Source: Rhizobium halophilum
Lineage (GTDB): Bacteria; Pseudomonadota; Alphaproteobacteria; Rhizobiales; Rhizobiaceae
NCBI RefSeq assembly: GCF_021648825.1
Contig: NZ_JAKJHS010000008.1
Location: 62,001 to 126,000, forward strand
Reading direction: 5' to 3'
Length of the DNA: 64,000 bases
The translations under genes were made by a program, and so were the position numbers. Positions within the stretch are counted from its first letter, which is position 1. Every line of letters starts with the position of its first letter. This document shows, in pieces, positions 54,201 to 63,327 of this stretch. Below the pieces are notes generated by a model. It was not told the DNA's origin. It made no database searches and saw only the letters and a program-made list of their open reading frames with translations.

Positions 54201-55120
54201 CAGAAGCTCCTCGTCGGTCGATCGAGGACCTTTCGACCCATCAGGCTGGCTGTCAGGTCGACGAGCAGCGTCGCGGTCCGTCCCCTTTCGTCGAGAAACG
54301 GGTTGAGTTCCACAAGATCAAGGCTGGAAACGAGGCCGCTATCGTGCAGCATTTCCATCACCAGATGCGCCTCGCGGAAGGTCGCCCCGCCAGGAACGGT
54401 GGTGCCGACGGCCGGCGCGACGGCAGGATCAAGAAAATCGACGTCGAGGCTGACATGCAGCAGTCCATTGGCCTGTTCAACGCGCTTGAGGAAGCCACGC
54501 AACAAAGCCGCTACGCCGTGTTCGTCGATGGCTCGCATATCGTGAACCGTGATACCGTTCCTGGCGACTGCAGAGCGCTCTGCCGGATCCACGCTGCGGA
54601 TGCCGATCATGCAGACATTACCTGGATCAACGCGGTTGGACACAGGCGGGAACAAGCCTTCAAAGCCGGGCTGACCCGTGAAGTAGGCGACCGGTACCCC
54701 ATGCAGGTTGCCGCTTTCGGTCGTGTCCAGCGTGTGAAGATCGGTGTGGGCGTCGAGCCAGAGCACGAAAAGGGGCCGGCCCATTTTTGCCGCCCGCCGG
54801 GCAAGCCCCGCGACCGTTCCCGCTGAAAGGGCGTGATCACCGCCAAGAAAGATTGGCGCGCCATCGACGCTTTCCTTGTAGGCGACCTGCGTCAGCAGTT
54901 CTGTCCAGGCAATGATCTCCCCAAGATGGTGGATTGCTTGATTGGAATGCTCAGCCTCTTTGGCATTGGGCGGCTGAATATTGCCAAGATCGCTGACCTG
55001 ATGGCCGAGCTCGCGAAGGGCATGGGCGAGACCGGCCACCCTTAGCGCGCTTGGCCCCATCTCGCATCCAAGGCGAGAAGCGCCTTCCTGCAACGGAACA
55101 CCAATTAACTTGCAATGCAT
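54200..55120 (-). CDS. Arginase
   Basis: A 306-residue ureohydrolase giving ornithine and urea. The manganese ligands are in FLGGDHALSAG, LWLDAHTDLHT and SLDVDFLDP. The start at 55120 has GGAG 7 bases upstream. With the cyclodeaminase it makes an arginine-to-proline route; an Lrp-type regulator is divergent. Confidence 0.93.
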   Translation of the reverse strand: MHCKLIGVPLQEGASRLGCEMGPSALRVAGLAHALRELGHQVSDLGNIQPPNAKEAEHSNQAIHHLGEIIAWTELLTQVAYKESVDGAPIFLGGDHALSAGTVAGLARRAAKMGRPLFVLWLDAHTDLHTLDTTESGNLHGVPVAYFTGQPGFEGLFPPVSNRVDPGNVCMIGIRSVDPAERSAVARNGITVHDMRAIDEHGVAALLRGFLKRVEQANGLLHVSLDVDFLDPAVAPAVGTTVPGGATFREAHLVMEMLHDSGLVSSLDLVELNPFLDERGRTATLLVDLTASLMGRKVLDRPTRSF

Positions 55121-55174
55121 CCTGTTCTCCTTCACGACGAGGACATCACAAGCACGCGGCAGATTGAACAGGAT

Positions 55175-55199
55175 GATTTGCCATATATCGAGGGAAATC
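55175..55199. promoter_or_regulatory. Inverted repeat, candidate Lrp operator
   Basis: GATTTGCC, nine bases, GGGAAATC (seven of eight positions pair). It lies between arginase and the Lrp gene, both divergent. It would fall within the coding part only if the longest Lrp frame were used. Confidence 0.45.
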
Positions 55200-55234
55200 T
55201 TGCCAAAATGGTAGGGAGGCGGCTTCAATTTGAG

Positions 55235-55675
55235 ATGGACGAGCTTGATGAAAAGCTGATTGCGCTTCTCCGGCACGACGCCCGGCGAAGCATCTCCGAC
55301 TTGGCAATTGAGACCGGCACGTCGCGTGCAACGATACGCAGCCGCATCGGCAGGCTGGAGAAGAATGGCAGCATCATTGGTTACACTGTCATCCTGCGGT
55401 CGGACGCAGTGGAAGCGCCCGTTCGTGGTATAATGATGATCGAAATCGAAGGGCGTGTGACCGATCGCGTTATCGCGTCACTGGGAGCATTCCCTGACAT
55501 CTCGTCCATCCACACCACCAATGGCAGGTGGGACTTGATCGTGGAATTGAGTGCCCCGACGTTAACCAGCTTCGACGCGATACTACGGCGCATACGGCTG
55601 ATCCCCGGGATCACAGCCAGCGAAACGAGCCTCCTGCTCGCAACGCCACGGAGCACCAAGGCCCGCTTGGCCTAG
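55235..55675 (+). CDS. Lrp/AsnC-type regulator of arginine catabolism
   Basis: A 146-residue regulator. HTH at residues 5-60 (LDEKLIALLRHDARRSISDLAIETGTSRATIRSRI); C-terminal RAM ligand-binding domain. It is divergent from arginase, so it probably activates that operon in response to arginine or ornithine. Start 55235 fits family length; in-frame starts at 55208 and 55115 exist. Confidence 0.85.
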   Translation: MDELDEKLIALLRHDARRSISDLAIETGTSRATIRSRIGRLEKNGSIIGYTVILRSDAVEAPVRGIMMIEIEGRVTDRVIASLGAFPDISSIHTTNGRWDLIVELSAPTLTSFDAILRRIRLIPGITASETSLLLATPRSTKARLA

Positions 55676-56001
55676 TTGCAAGTTTCCGGGAATGCCCGAT
55701 GGAGATCTTCTGTGGTCCGGCAGACGACCTCGTCGGCGTGAAGCGTAACCGCTACGTTGTCGGCCACGTTCAACGTCTCTTCGAAATGAACTGGAACAGC
55801 TGAACCGTTCTTTCGAAAGAGGGTCGCTTCATGTCGAAACCCATGTTTCAGGAGCCAGTCGCGTGGAGCAGTCAGACTGAGCGAGACGCGAATGGCTCCG
55901 TCATCACCTTTGACCGCTTTGATCTTGTACGAGGCAGGTGCGCGTTCGTTCCCTATGGCGATTTCGCCAGGGTAGCTGGCTTGCGTGAGATGTTCGCTCA
56001 T
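55672..56001 (-). CDS. Conserved hypothetical protein
   Basis: A 109-residue protein with no recognised family. It has alternating beta-strand-like segments (ASYKIKAVKGDDGAIRVSLSLTA, AVTLHADEVVCRTTE) and no signal or membrane segment. It converges on the Lrp gene (4-base overlap) and is divergent from glycerate kinase. Confidence 0.6.
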   Translation of the reverse strand: MSEHLTQASYPGEIAIGNERAPASYKIKAVKGDDGAIRVSLSLTAPRDWLLKHGFRHEATLFRKNGSAVPVHFEETLNVADNVAVTLHADEVVCRTTEDLHRAFPETCN

Positions 56002-56126
56002 GCTCTCGTGCTCCTCTCCGTAGAATGTCGCAAGACAAACCCCTCGACGGAGGAGTTGGTTCCGGCAAGGGCGAGTGCGCTTCGTGTCAGGAACCCGTCC
56101 TTCACCAGACGTAAGGAGTAGAACGA

Positions 56127-57383
56127 ATGCACGACCGGGAGGTACTGGCTGATCTTTTTCGAGCCGCCGTCGCTGCAGCTGATCCGCTGGAGGGGATCCG
56201 CAGGCATTTGCCGCAGGCTCCCGAAAAAGGCCGCACGGTTGTTATCGGCGCCGGAAAGGGAGCTGCGCAGATGGCTGCTGCTCTCGAAAGCTTGTGGCCT
56301 CGACCGCTTTCCGGGACGGTTGTCACCCGTTATGGCTATGGCTGCCAAACCCGAAACATTCGGATAATCGAGGCCGCTCATCCGGTTCCCGACGAAGCAG
56401 GGATTGCAGGGGCCGCCGAGCTACTCCGTGAGGTTCGGGAGCTTAATGCAGATGATCTGGTGATCGCACTGATTTGTGGGGGCGCATCGGCTCTATTGCC
56501 TGCTCCGCCGGCAGGGTTCGAACTCACTGACGAGGTGGCACTGAACGAAAGCTTGCTTGCCTCCGGTGCTCCGATCGGAGTGATGAACACGATCCGCAAG
56601 CACTTCTCAACCGTGAAGGGCGGCCGCCTTGCCGCCGCCACCCGCGCCCGTGTCGTAACGCTCATCGTCTCGGACATCCCAGGTGACAATCCTGCCCTTG
56701 TCGGCTCTGGCCCTACCGTCCCGGATCCCTCCACACGAGAGCATGCCCTGAACCTGGTGACGCAATACCGAGTCCAACTGCCGGAGGCGGTTCTGAGGCA
56801 TTTGCACTCCTCCTCAGCGGATGCTCCACATTCAGACGACCCCGCGTTCGACCGCAACAAACACCATGTCATTGCCTCAGCAGGCCTATCCTTGGAGGCC
56901 GCGGCAAGTCTGGCCGGAAAGCATGGTCTCCAGGCTCATATCCTGTCGGACTCAGTCGAGGGCGAGGCGCGTGACGTCGCCCTTGTACATGCGGCGGTCG
57001 CCCGAGAGGTTGCGTCTCGCGGGCGACCGTTCCAAGCTCCTGCCGTGCTGCTTTCAGGTGGAGAGACAACCGTCACCCTGGACAAGCAGAGCGGCAGAGG
57101 CGGACGCAACGCGGAATTCGCTTTGGCGCTGGCGCTTGCCGTCGATGGTTACGAGGTGATGGCACTTGCTGCGGATACCGACGGCATTGACGGCACTGGA
57201 GACAATGCCGGCGCCTTTTGCGACGGCACAACCATCAGACGCCTGAGGGCGTCAGGCATCGACGGACGGACCCTCCTGTCCCGCCACGACAGCTACTCCG
57301 GGTTCGAAGCAATCGGCGACCTCTTCTTCACTGGCCCTACGGGTACCAATGTGAACGATTTCCGCGCTATCATCATTCGATGA
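56127..57383 (+). CDS. Glycerate 2-kinase / MOFRL family (TtuD-type)
   Basis: A 418-residue protein. The N-terminal DUF4147 half contains VVIGAGKGAAQMAAALE and LICGGASALLPAPP; the C-terminal MOFRL half has LLSGGETTVTLDKQSGRGGRNAEFALALA and AADTDGIDGTGDNAGAF. It phosphorylates glycerate to 2-phosphoglycerate, linking tartrate/glyoxylate metabolism to glycolysis. AAGGAG lies 7 bases before the ATG. Confidence 0.88.
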   Translation: MHDREVLADLFRAAVAAADPLEGIRRHLPQAPEKGRTVVIGAGKGAAQMAAALESLWPRPLSGTVVTRYGYGCQTRNIRIIEAAHPVPDEAGIAGAAELLREVRELNADDLVIALICGGASALLPAPPAGFELTDEVALNESLLASGAPIGVMNTIRKHFSTVKGGRLAAATRARVVTLIVSDIPGDNPALVGSGPTVPDPSTREHALNLVTQYRVQLPEAVLRHLHSSSADAPHSDDPAFDRNKHHVIASAGLSLEAAASLAGKHGLQAHILSDSVEGEARDVALVHAAVAREVASRGRPFQAPAVLLSGGETTVTLDKQSGRGGRNAEFALALALAVDGYEVMALAADTDGIDGTGDNAGAFCDGTTIRRLRASGIDGRTLLSRHDSYSGFEAIGDLFFTGPTGTNVNDFRAIIIR

Positions 57384-58271
57384 GGCCGATCCATTCAGCC
57401 TCTGGCGCTCCGCGCGGCGAAAGGCGCCTGGGGTCCACCCAGTCCTCTTTCGGAAACACCGCGTGAAGTAACCTGCGTCCGCAAAGCCGAGATCGCCCGA
57501 AATTTGCTGGATGGTAGCAGGTGTAAACACCAAAGCCCGGCGCGCCTCATCCATCACCCGCGACATGATCAGGTCATGAACGGTTGATCCTGTCACCTCC
57601 CGTGCGACGCGATTGAGGTGCGTGGCTGACATATTAAGCCTGCGGGCATATTCCGCCACGGGGAGGCGGGTACGAAAGCTCCTCACGATCATTTCGGTGA
57701 GAGCCTGTACCTTCGCTTGACGAGGGTCTTCCAGCATCCGGTCTCGCGGCGCGGCAAGTCGACCAAGAAGCATAAGCGATGTGGCGAGATGGAGCTGGAT
57801 CAGATCATCTCCATCCAGTCTGCGCGCTTCGAATTCTTCTGCAATTCGGTTGATCGTGGCTTCCAGATAGGCCCCGTCACCATGGGCACGAAGGCTGACC
57901 AACTGCGGATCCTTTAAGCTCGTGGCGACGCGCAGATGATCATCCGCGGCGATGCGTGGATGATCAGCCACAGCAGTGATGACTATACCTTTCACATCAT
58001 GGGAAAAGCGATAGCCATGACTGACCCGGGGAGGCATCAACATAATGCAGGGTGGCGTCAAAGGCACCCTTCCGCTCTCGAGCAAAGCATCACCGACGCC
58101 ATCGCAAATGTACAAGAGTTGGATGAAGTTCTCGTGGCGATGCAAACCAATCTCCCATCGATACGCACTGCTGCGCGCGGCGATCGTTTCGCAATGGATC
58201 CAGAAATCGGGGCTTTGAGAGATCTGCTCACCGTAAAGACCATAGGTGGGGACGTGGGTGCTCACTCTCAT
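57252..58271 (-). CDS. pobR: AraC-type regulator of pobA
   Basis: A 339-residue regulator divergent from pobA. An N-terminal cupin-like sensing domain (about 20-130) is followed by an AraC HTH pair (about 195-285, including RLNMSATHLNRVAREVTG and LGFADAGYFTRCFRKRTGWTPGAFRR). AraC-type PobR proteins activate pobA with 4-hydroxybenzoate. The last roughly 50 residues extend antisense 131 bases into the glycerate kinase gene, which is unusual. The start at 58271 is tentative. Confidence 0.82.
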   Translation of the reverse strand: MRVSTHVPTYGLYGEQISQSPDFWIHCETIAARSSAYRWEIGLHRHENFIQLLYICDGVGDALLESGRVPLTPPCIMLMPPRVSHGYRFSHDVKGIVITAVADHPRIAADDHLRVATSLKDPQLVSLRAHGDGAYLEATINRIAEEFEARRLDGDDLIQLHLATSLMLLGRLAAPRDRMLEDPRQAKVQALTEMIVRSFRTRLPVAEYARRLNMSATHLNRVAREVTGSTVHDLIMSRVMDEARRALVFTPATIQQISGDLGFADAGYFTRCFRKRTGWTPGAFRRAERQRLNGSASSNDDSAEIVHIGTRRASEEEVADCFEPGVAVVAGQEGPSVDA

Positions 58272-58346
58272 CCTTTCTTCTCGATGTTCGTTTTGTCCCA
58301 CGGGAAGACCTTAAAGTCCATTTCCCGCCGATGGTGTGCCGATTAG

Positions 58347-59543
<1,197 letters not shown>

Positions 59544-59551
59544 GGTGCGGC

Positions 59552-59965
59552 CTATGGCTCCGTATACCCCAACGCACGAATCCGGATGTCTCCGCCAGCA
59601 GGGCTTTGCGAAAAGAAGAGACCGCCTCTAGAACTCGACCGTCCGGGAACGTAGTCGAAGGTGGTTTCGGCAGTTTCCGTTACCTGGCCCCCGCGTATCA
59701 ATTCGCCCCTGACCTTCACGGCGGCGGCTGTGGAAGTACCGTCATTGAAAATCTCAAACTCGACGCGAAATCCGTCTTTCACAACCTGCGTTGCAAGGTT
59801 CTCCACGCGAAATTCGGGCGCCGTCTCCTGATGAAGGATCGCTTCACCAGCAATCCAACCCGTCATGGCTATGATAAGGACAGCAGAGACCGCGCCTACA
59901 AGCCACTCCAGCCAGTGCGGTTGAGTGGATTCGGTACTCCTGGACTTTGACGTGACGGTCATTTC
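59552..59965 (-). CDS. Membrane-anchored protein of the TIGR02588 type
   Basis: A 137-residue protein: residues 18-40 form one transmembrane helix (WLEWLVGAVSAVLIIAMTGW) and the rest is a periplasmic beta domain (EFRVENLATQVVKDGFRVEFEI). It resembles TIGR02588 proteins, which are encoded directly after TIGR02587 membrane proteins as here (5 bases). The frame is open to 60256 but only the part from 59965 fits. Function unknown. Confidence 0.78.
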   Translation of the reverse strand, partial: EMTVTSKSRSTESTQPHWLEWLVGAVSAVLIIAMTGWIAGEAILHQETAPEFRVENLATQVVKDGFRVEFEIFNDGTSTAAAVKVRGELIRGGQVTETAETTFDYVPGRSSSRGGLFFSQSPAGGDIRIRALGYTEP

Positions 59966-59970
59966 GAACT

Positions 59971-60846
59971 CTAAAGAATTAGCCGCGCCGCAGCGGCACC
60001 GACGGCACCCGGAAATCCAAGAACGATCGCAGACATCAAAATTTGCGCGGGAGTGGTATCGTCCAGACGCCCCAAGGTCCAGAGCACGTAGAGGCTCATC
60101 AAAAGCGCAACAACATAACCCGGCAAGGTGAACCTGATGAGGGCGTGCCACCGCGGTGTTCCGACAGTGAGTTGATGGGCGCCGCGGAAGGCAACAGCAT
60201 AGACAAAGGCGTGCATTACAAGAATCGAAAGAGCCACGGTCGCAGTAGCGTGCCAAGGCGTCATCTTGTATGAAATGAGAATGATCTCTTCGGTAGGGGC
60301 GACGTTGAGGCTGAGAAAGAGCGCTCCAATGGCCATCATGAAAAGCTCTCGACCGTAGCTGGTGGAGAAATCATTCTCGTTCTGGTCGTCGCCTGCGGAA
60401 GAGCTTTGATCTTCTCCTCCTAACTGAGACCGGCCTAGCAGCGCGCCGATGCTGGCAGGGACTGCTTGGATCACTATCTTTCCCACGATATCGGTAGGGG
60501 GCATACCGAGCTTCGCTATCCCGAGCAGAGTGAGTACCGCTGCGCTCATCGCGATCGCGATACCATAGGCAATGACTGCATCACGAAGCGCTTGGCTCCA
60601 CGTGAACGTTTCTTCAAAGCCAATCCGGTGCGCCAGGACGACAAGCAGCGGCAAATTGGCAAGCAGCAGGATAAGCAGCCTGTATCGTTCCATGTAGAAC
60701 CCGAGGAACCAAAGCTCCATGGTCATGAGCATAGGTAGACCGAAGATGAGGGCACCGGCCGCGCCTCGCGCGACGCCCTTCAAGAGGCGATCTGCATCGG
60801 CGTCAATTTGACGTCTCTCGTTTTGCCGCCCGTCCCCGACTACCAT
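59971..60846 (-). CDS. Integral membrane protein of the TIGR02587 type
   Basis: A 291-residue protein with about seven helices and the family stretch TMELWFLGFYMERYRLL. A cytosolic hydrophilic loop (about 145-170) contains QSSSAGDDQNENDF. The partner gene follows. Function is unknown; such pairs occur widely in alphaproteobacteria. Confidence 0.8.
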   Translation of the reverse strand: MVVGDGRQNERRQIDADADRLLKGVARGAAGALIFGLPMLMTMELWFLGFYMERYRLLILLLANLPLLVVLAHRIGFEETFTWSQALRDAVIAYGIAIAMSAAVLTLLGIAKLGMPPTDIVGKIVIQAVPASIGALLGRSQLGGEDQSSSAGDDQNENDFSTSYGRELFMMAIGALFLSLNVAPTEEIILISYKMTPWHATATVALSILVMHAFVYAVAFRGAHQLTVGTPRWHALIRFTLPGYVVALLMSLYVLWTLGRLDDTTPAQILMSAIVLGFPGAVGAAAARLIL

Positions 60847-61119
60847 GCTGATGAAGCCTCTCCACGCGACTATCGGCCTCGCCCCGATGAAGAAAAGGTA
60901 ACCGGCAACAGCACTTCGTCAAGCCAGAGGCTGATGGCATCGGACGTGTAGCATCCACGGGGTGTCACGACAGGCGCATTGGTTCTGGACAAAGCAGCTT
61001 CAGGCGCCGCGGCCTTGGCGCCGCCTCAACTACGTGACGCTTCCGGAGCCCTACAATGTGTGCGCCAGAATCAGCCTGAAGCAGCATCCACCCTCACCCT
61101 CAAGGCTCGATTTAATTAC

Positions 61120-61278
61120 CTATTTCCTTAGAATGACCCACAAAGCGTGAATGATCCCGGGCAGCCATCCGAACAGGGTCAACAGGATGTTGAGCCAGAA
61201 ATGCAGGCCCAAGCCCACCTGGAGAAACACCCCGAGTGGCGGCAGCAGAATGGCCAGAAGAATGCGAATGATGTCCAT
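61120..61278 (-). CDS. Pmp3/YqaE-family small membrane protein
   Basis: A 52-residue peptide with two membrane helices: MDIIRILLAILLPPLGVFLQVGLG then FWLNILLTLFGWLPGIIHALWVI. This is the stress-related plasma membrane proteolipid 3 family. The start has GGAGG 8 bases upstream. A one-mismatch EcfG box precedes it. Confidence 0.88.
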   Translation of the reverse strand: MDIIRILLAILLPPLGVFLQVGLGLHFWLNILLTLFGWLPGIIHALWVILRK

Positions 61279-61312
61279 CGGATGGTCCTCCGTCGTCGAT
61301 TGGAGGAATGAC

Positions 61313-61337
61313 AACGTGCCAGGTCGCCACAGGTTCA
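61313..61337 (-). promoter_or_regulatory. EcfG/RpoE2-like promoter of the Pmp3 gene, one mismatch
   Basis: The minus strand reads TGAAC, 16 bases, CGTT. It is back to back with the plus-strand box at 61355. Confidence 0.5.
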
Positions 61338-61354
61338 ACGGCGAGGAGGCTGCA

Positions 61355-61379
61355 GGAACGTAATACAGAAGGGAACGTT
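61355..61379 (+). promoter_or_regulatory. EcfG/RpoE2-type promoter of the GFA-HD-SDR operon
   Basis: Exact GGAAC, 16 bases, CGTT, ending 22 bases before the GFA gene. Confidence 0.75.
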
Positions 61380-61401
61380 GTAGCCGCAACAGGAGGCAAT
61401 C

Positions 61402-61779
61402 ATGATCATTCGCTCTGGCGGCTGCCTCTGCGGAAACGTCAAATATTCTGTCAAAGGCCCGCCGCTCAGGGTAGGACTATGCCATTGCGCCGTTTGCCGG
61501 AAGGAAAGCGGCTCTGCCTTCGTCACCTTTGCGGTGTGGCCTGCCCACTCGTTCGAAACCGCGGGAGAGATAGCAATCTTCGGCGGACGTGGGTTTTGTC
61601 GAAGCTGTGGCTCGCGCCTTTTCAATCCGCAGGACGGTGAAGTGGAAGTACGCCTCGGGTCTCTTGATATGGCTCCGACTGACCTTGCTCCCACCTACGA
61701 GATCTGGGTGAAGCGCCGGGAAACATGGTTACATCCCCTCGCAGGGCTTGAGCAGTTCGAGGAGGATCGCGGTGAGTGA
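61402..61779 (+). CDS. GFA-family zinc protein
   Basis: A 125-residue protein of the glutathione-dependent formaldehyde-activating (GFA/CENP-V) fold. Zinc ligands: GGCLCGNVKY, LCHCAVCRK and GFCRSCGSRLF. Members handle glutathione adducts or are of unknown role. It starts the EcfG operon; the next gene overlaps it. Confidence 0.85.
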   Translation: MIIRSGGCLCGNVKYSVKGPPLRVGLCHCAVCRKESGSAFVTFAVWPAHSFETAGEIAIFGGRGFCRSCGSRLFNPQDGEVEVRLGSLDMAPTDLAPTYEIWVKRRETWLHPLAGLEQFEEDRGE

Positions 61780-62179
61780 CCTTCTGGAAAAAGCGCAGAA
61801 TATCGCCACTCAGGCACACCAAGGCCAGCTTAAAAAGACGGGCGGCCTCGTCCTTGAACATGTCGCACGCGTCGCGGCGAGCGTATCGGGCAGAGAAAAG
61901 AAAACTGTCGCTTGGCTTCACGACGTGGTGGAGAAGGCTCCAGAGTGGACGCTGGCACGCTTGCGTAAGGAGGGCTTCCCGGAAGCGATTTTGCTTGCTG
62001 TCGACGCTCTAACCAAAAAACCAGGGGAGAGCCACGAAGACCTGGTTCGTCGAGCTGCCGAGAACGATCTTGCTCGATCCGTGAAACGTGCAGATCTGAC
62101 TGACAATCTCGTCGAGGCAGAGCGCACGGGGCATGATCCGGAGAAGTATCGGGCAGGCCTTCGCATCCTTGATTGCTGA
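61772..62179 (+). CDS. HD-domain protein, RelA/SpoT hydrolase-like
   Basis: A 135-residue single-domain HD protein. Ligand motifs are LEHVARVA, WLHDVVEKAP and KRADLTDNL, in the order of the small alarmone hydrolase (Mesh1-like) fold. It could hydrolyse ppGpp or another nucleotide; not shown. The GTG start at 61772 is supported by GGAGGA six bases upstream and overlaps the GFA stop. Confidence 0.78.
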   Translation: MSDLLEKAQNIATQAHQGQLKKTGGLVLEHVARVAASVSGREKKTVAWLHDVVEKAPEWTLARLRKEGFPEAILLAVDALTKKPGESHEDLVRRAAENDLARSVKRADLTDNLVEAERTGHDPEKYRAGLRILDC

Positions 62180-62250
62180 AGGCCGGAACTTTGAGCCCAA
62201 TGGCTCGTTCGGCGCCCTCGAGACGAGGTGCCGCAACAGGAGGCAGAGGC

Positions 62251-63035
62251 ATGGAACTTCAGGCGCGTGTGGCACTGGTCACAGGAGGCGGATCCGGCAT
62301 CGGCAAAGCGACTGCCGTAACCTTTGCTCAACAAGGAGCCAAGGTCGGCGTTCTGGGCCGTACTCGAAGCGAATTGGATCGAACGGTGAAAGAGATTGAA
62401 GCTCAGGGTGGGATCGCCGTTGCTCTTGAAGCCGATGTGTCAGACGAGGAGGCGTTGCGGGCGGCGGTGGCACAGCTATTGAATGCCTACGGGCGGCTGG
62501 ACATTGTTGTCGCCAACGCCGGGATCAACGGCGTCTGGGCACCGATCGACAGTCTCACGCCGGATGAATGGGACAAGACAATCCGGATCAATCTGCGCGG
62601 AACCTACCTCACGCTTCACTTGACCGTCCCGCACATGGAGGCCCAGGGCGGCGGCTCGATCATCATCGTTTCTTCCATTAACGGAAACCGCACGTTCACC
62701 TCACCCGGTGCCACACCGCCTATTCGGCGACCAAGGCAGCACAGGTTGCGATTGTACAGCAACTAGCCGTCGAACTCGGTCAGCACAAGATCCGCATCAA
62801 CGCTGTCTGCCCAGGCAAGATCGACACCGAGATAGACGACAATACTAAACTACGTGAAGAAGATAAGACCGCGGTCCCTGTTGACTGGCCTGAAGGAGAC
62901 ATTCCACTGACAGAGGGGATACCCGGAGCGGCGATGGACGTTGCAGATGTTCTTTTGTTCCTTGCATCACATCGCGCCCGGCACGTAACCGGCGTCCCGA
63001 TCTTTGTAGATGGGGCCCAAAGCCTGCTGAGGTAG
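62251..63035 (+). pseudogene. SDR family oxidoreductase, frame-broken
   Basis: A 261-codon SDR when one base is restored. The first part has LVTGGGSGIGKATAV, VANAGINGVWAPIDSL and IIIVSSING; it breaks after TSPGA, near 62709-62715. The following frame supplies TAYSATKAAQVAI (YxxxK), INAVCPGKIDTEI and HVTGVPIFVDGAQSLLR, ending at TAG 63033-63035. Family proteins read GA(H)TAYSATK, so one C seems lost from a GCCCAC run. Third gene of the stress operon, with GGAGG before the ATG. Confidence 0.82.
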
Positions 63036-63066
63036 GCACGTCATCAATGATGCAAGCCTAAGAATT

Positions 63067-63096
63067 TGAAAAGCCCTTCCCAGAGAGGAAGGGCTT
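63067..63096 (-). terminator. Hairpin terminator between convergent genes
   Basis: Perfect 10-bp stem AAGCCCTTCC / GGAAGGGCTT, loop CAGAGA. Read on the minus strand it ends in TTTT, serving the small gene at 63112; it also lies after the SDR gene. Confidence 0.85.
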
Positions 63097-63111
63097 CCAT
63101 ACGACGAGAGG

Positions 63112-63297
63112 TCAGCGATCCTGCTGATATCCCTGGTTGGTCGTATTGATCTTGCTGTTACCCTGCTGCCCCTGCTTGTCGAAGTTCTTTTGACTAGGGT
63201 CCGTGGTCCGGCCCTCGGACGCACTAGCCGAGGCCGGCTCGCCGGGACCCTTGTGGCTGCGGTTTTCTTCGGGGATGGGCGGGAGCTTGCTGTTCAT
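63112..63297 (-). CDS. Small hydrophilic stress-type protein
   Basis: A 61-residue protein beginning MNSKLPPIPEENRSHKGPG, very rich in Gln, Asn, Ser and Gly with no hydrophobic core, so disordered. Similar tiny hydrophilic proteins are general-stress induced in rhizobia; the family name is unknown to me. GGAGG lies 5 bases before the ATG, and an exact -35 EcfG box lies upstream. Confidence 0.78.
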   Translation of the reverse strand: MNSKLPPIPEENRSHKGPGEPASASASEGRTTDPSQKNFDKQGQQGNSKINTTNQGYQQDR

Positions 63298-63327
63298 CTC
63301 GGCCTCCTTGCTTGGTTTCACTAGGCT

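Noticed and set aside
60962-61150. Plus-strand frame of 62 codons
   Set aside because: Runs antisense into the Pmp3 gene and lacks a ribosome site; regarded as a shadow.
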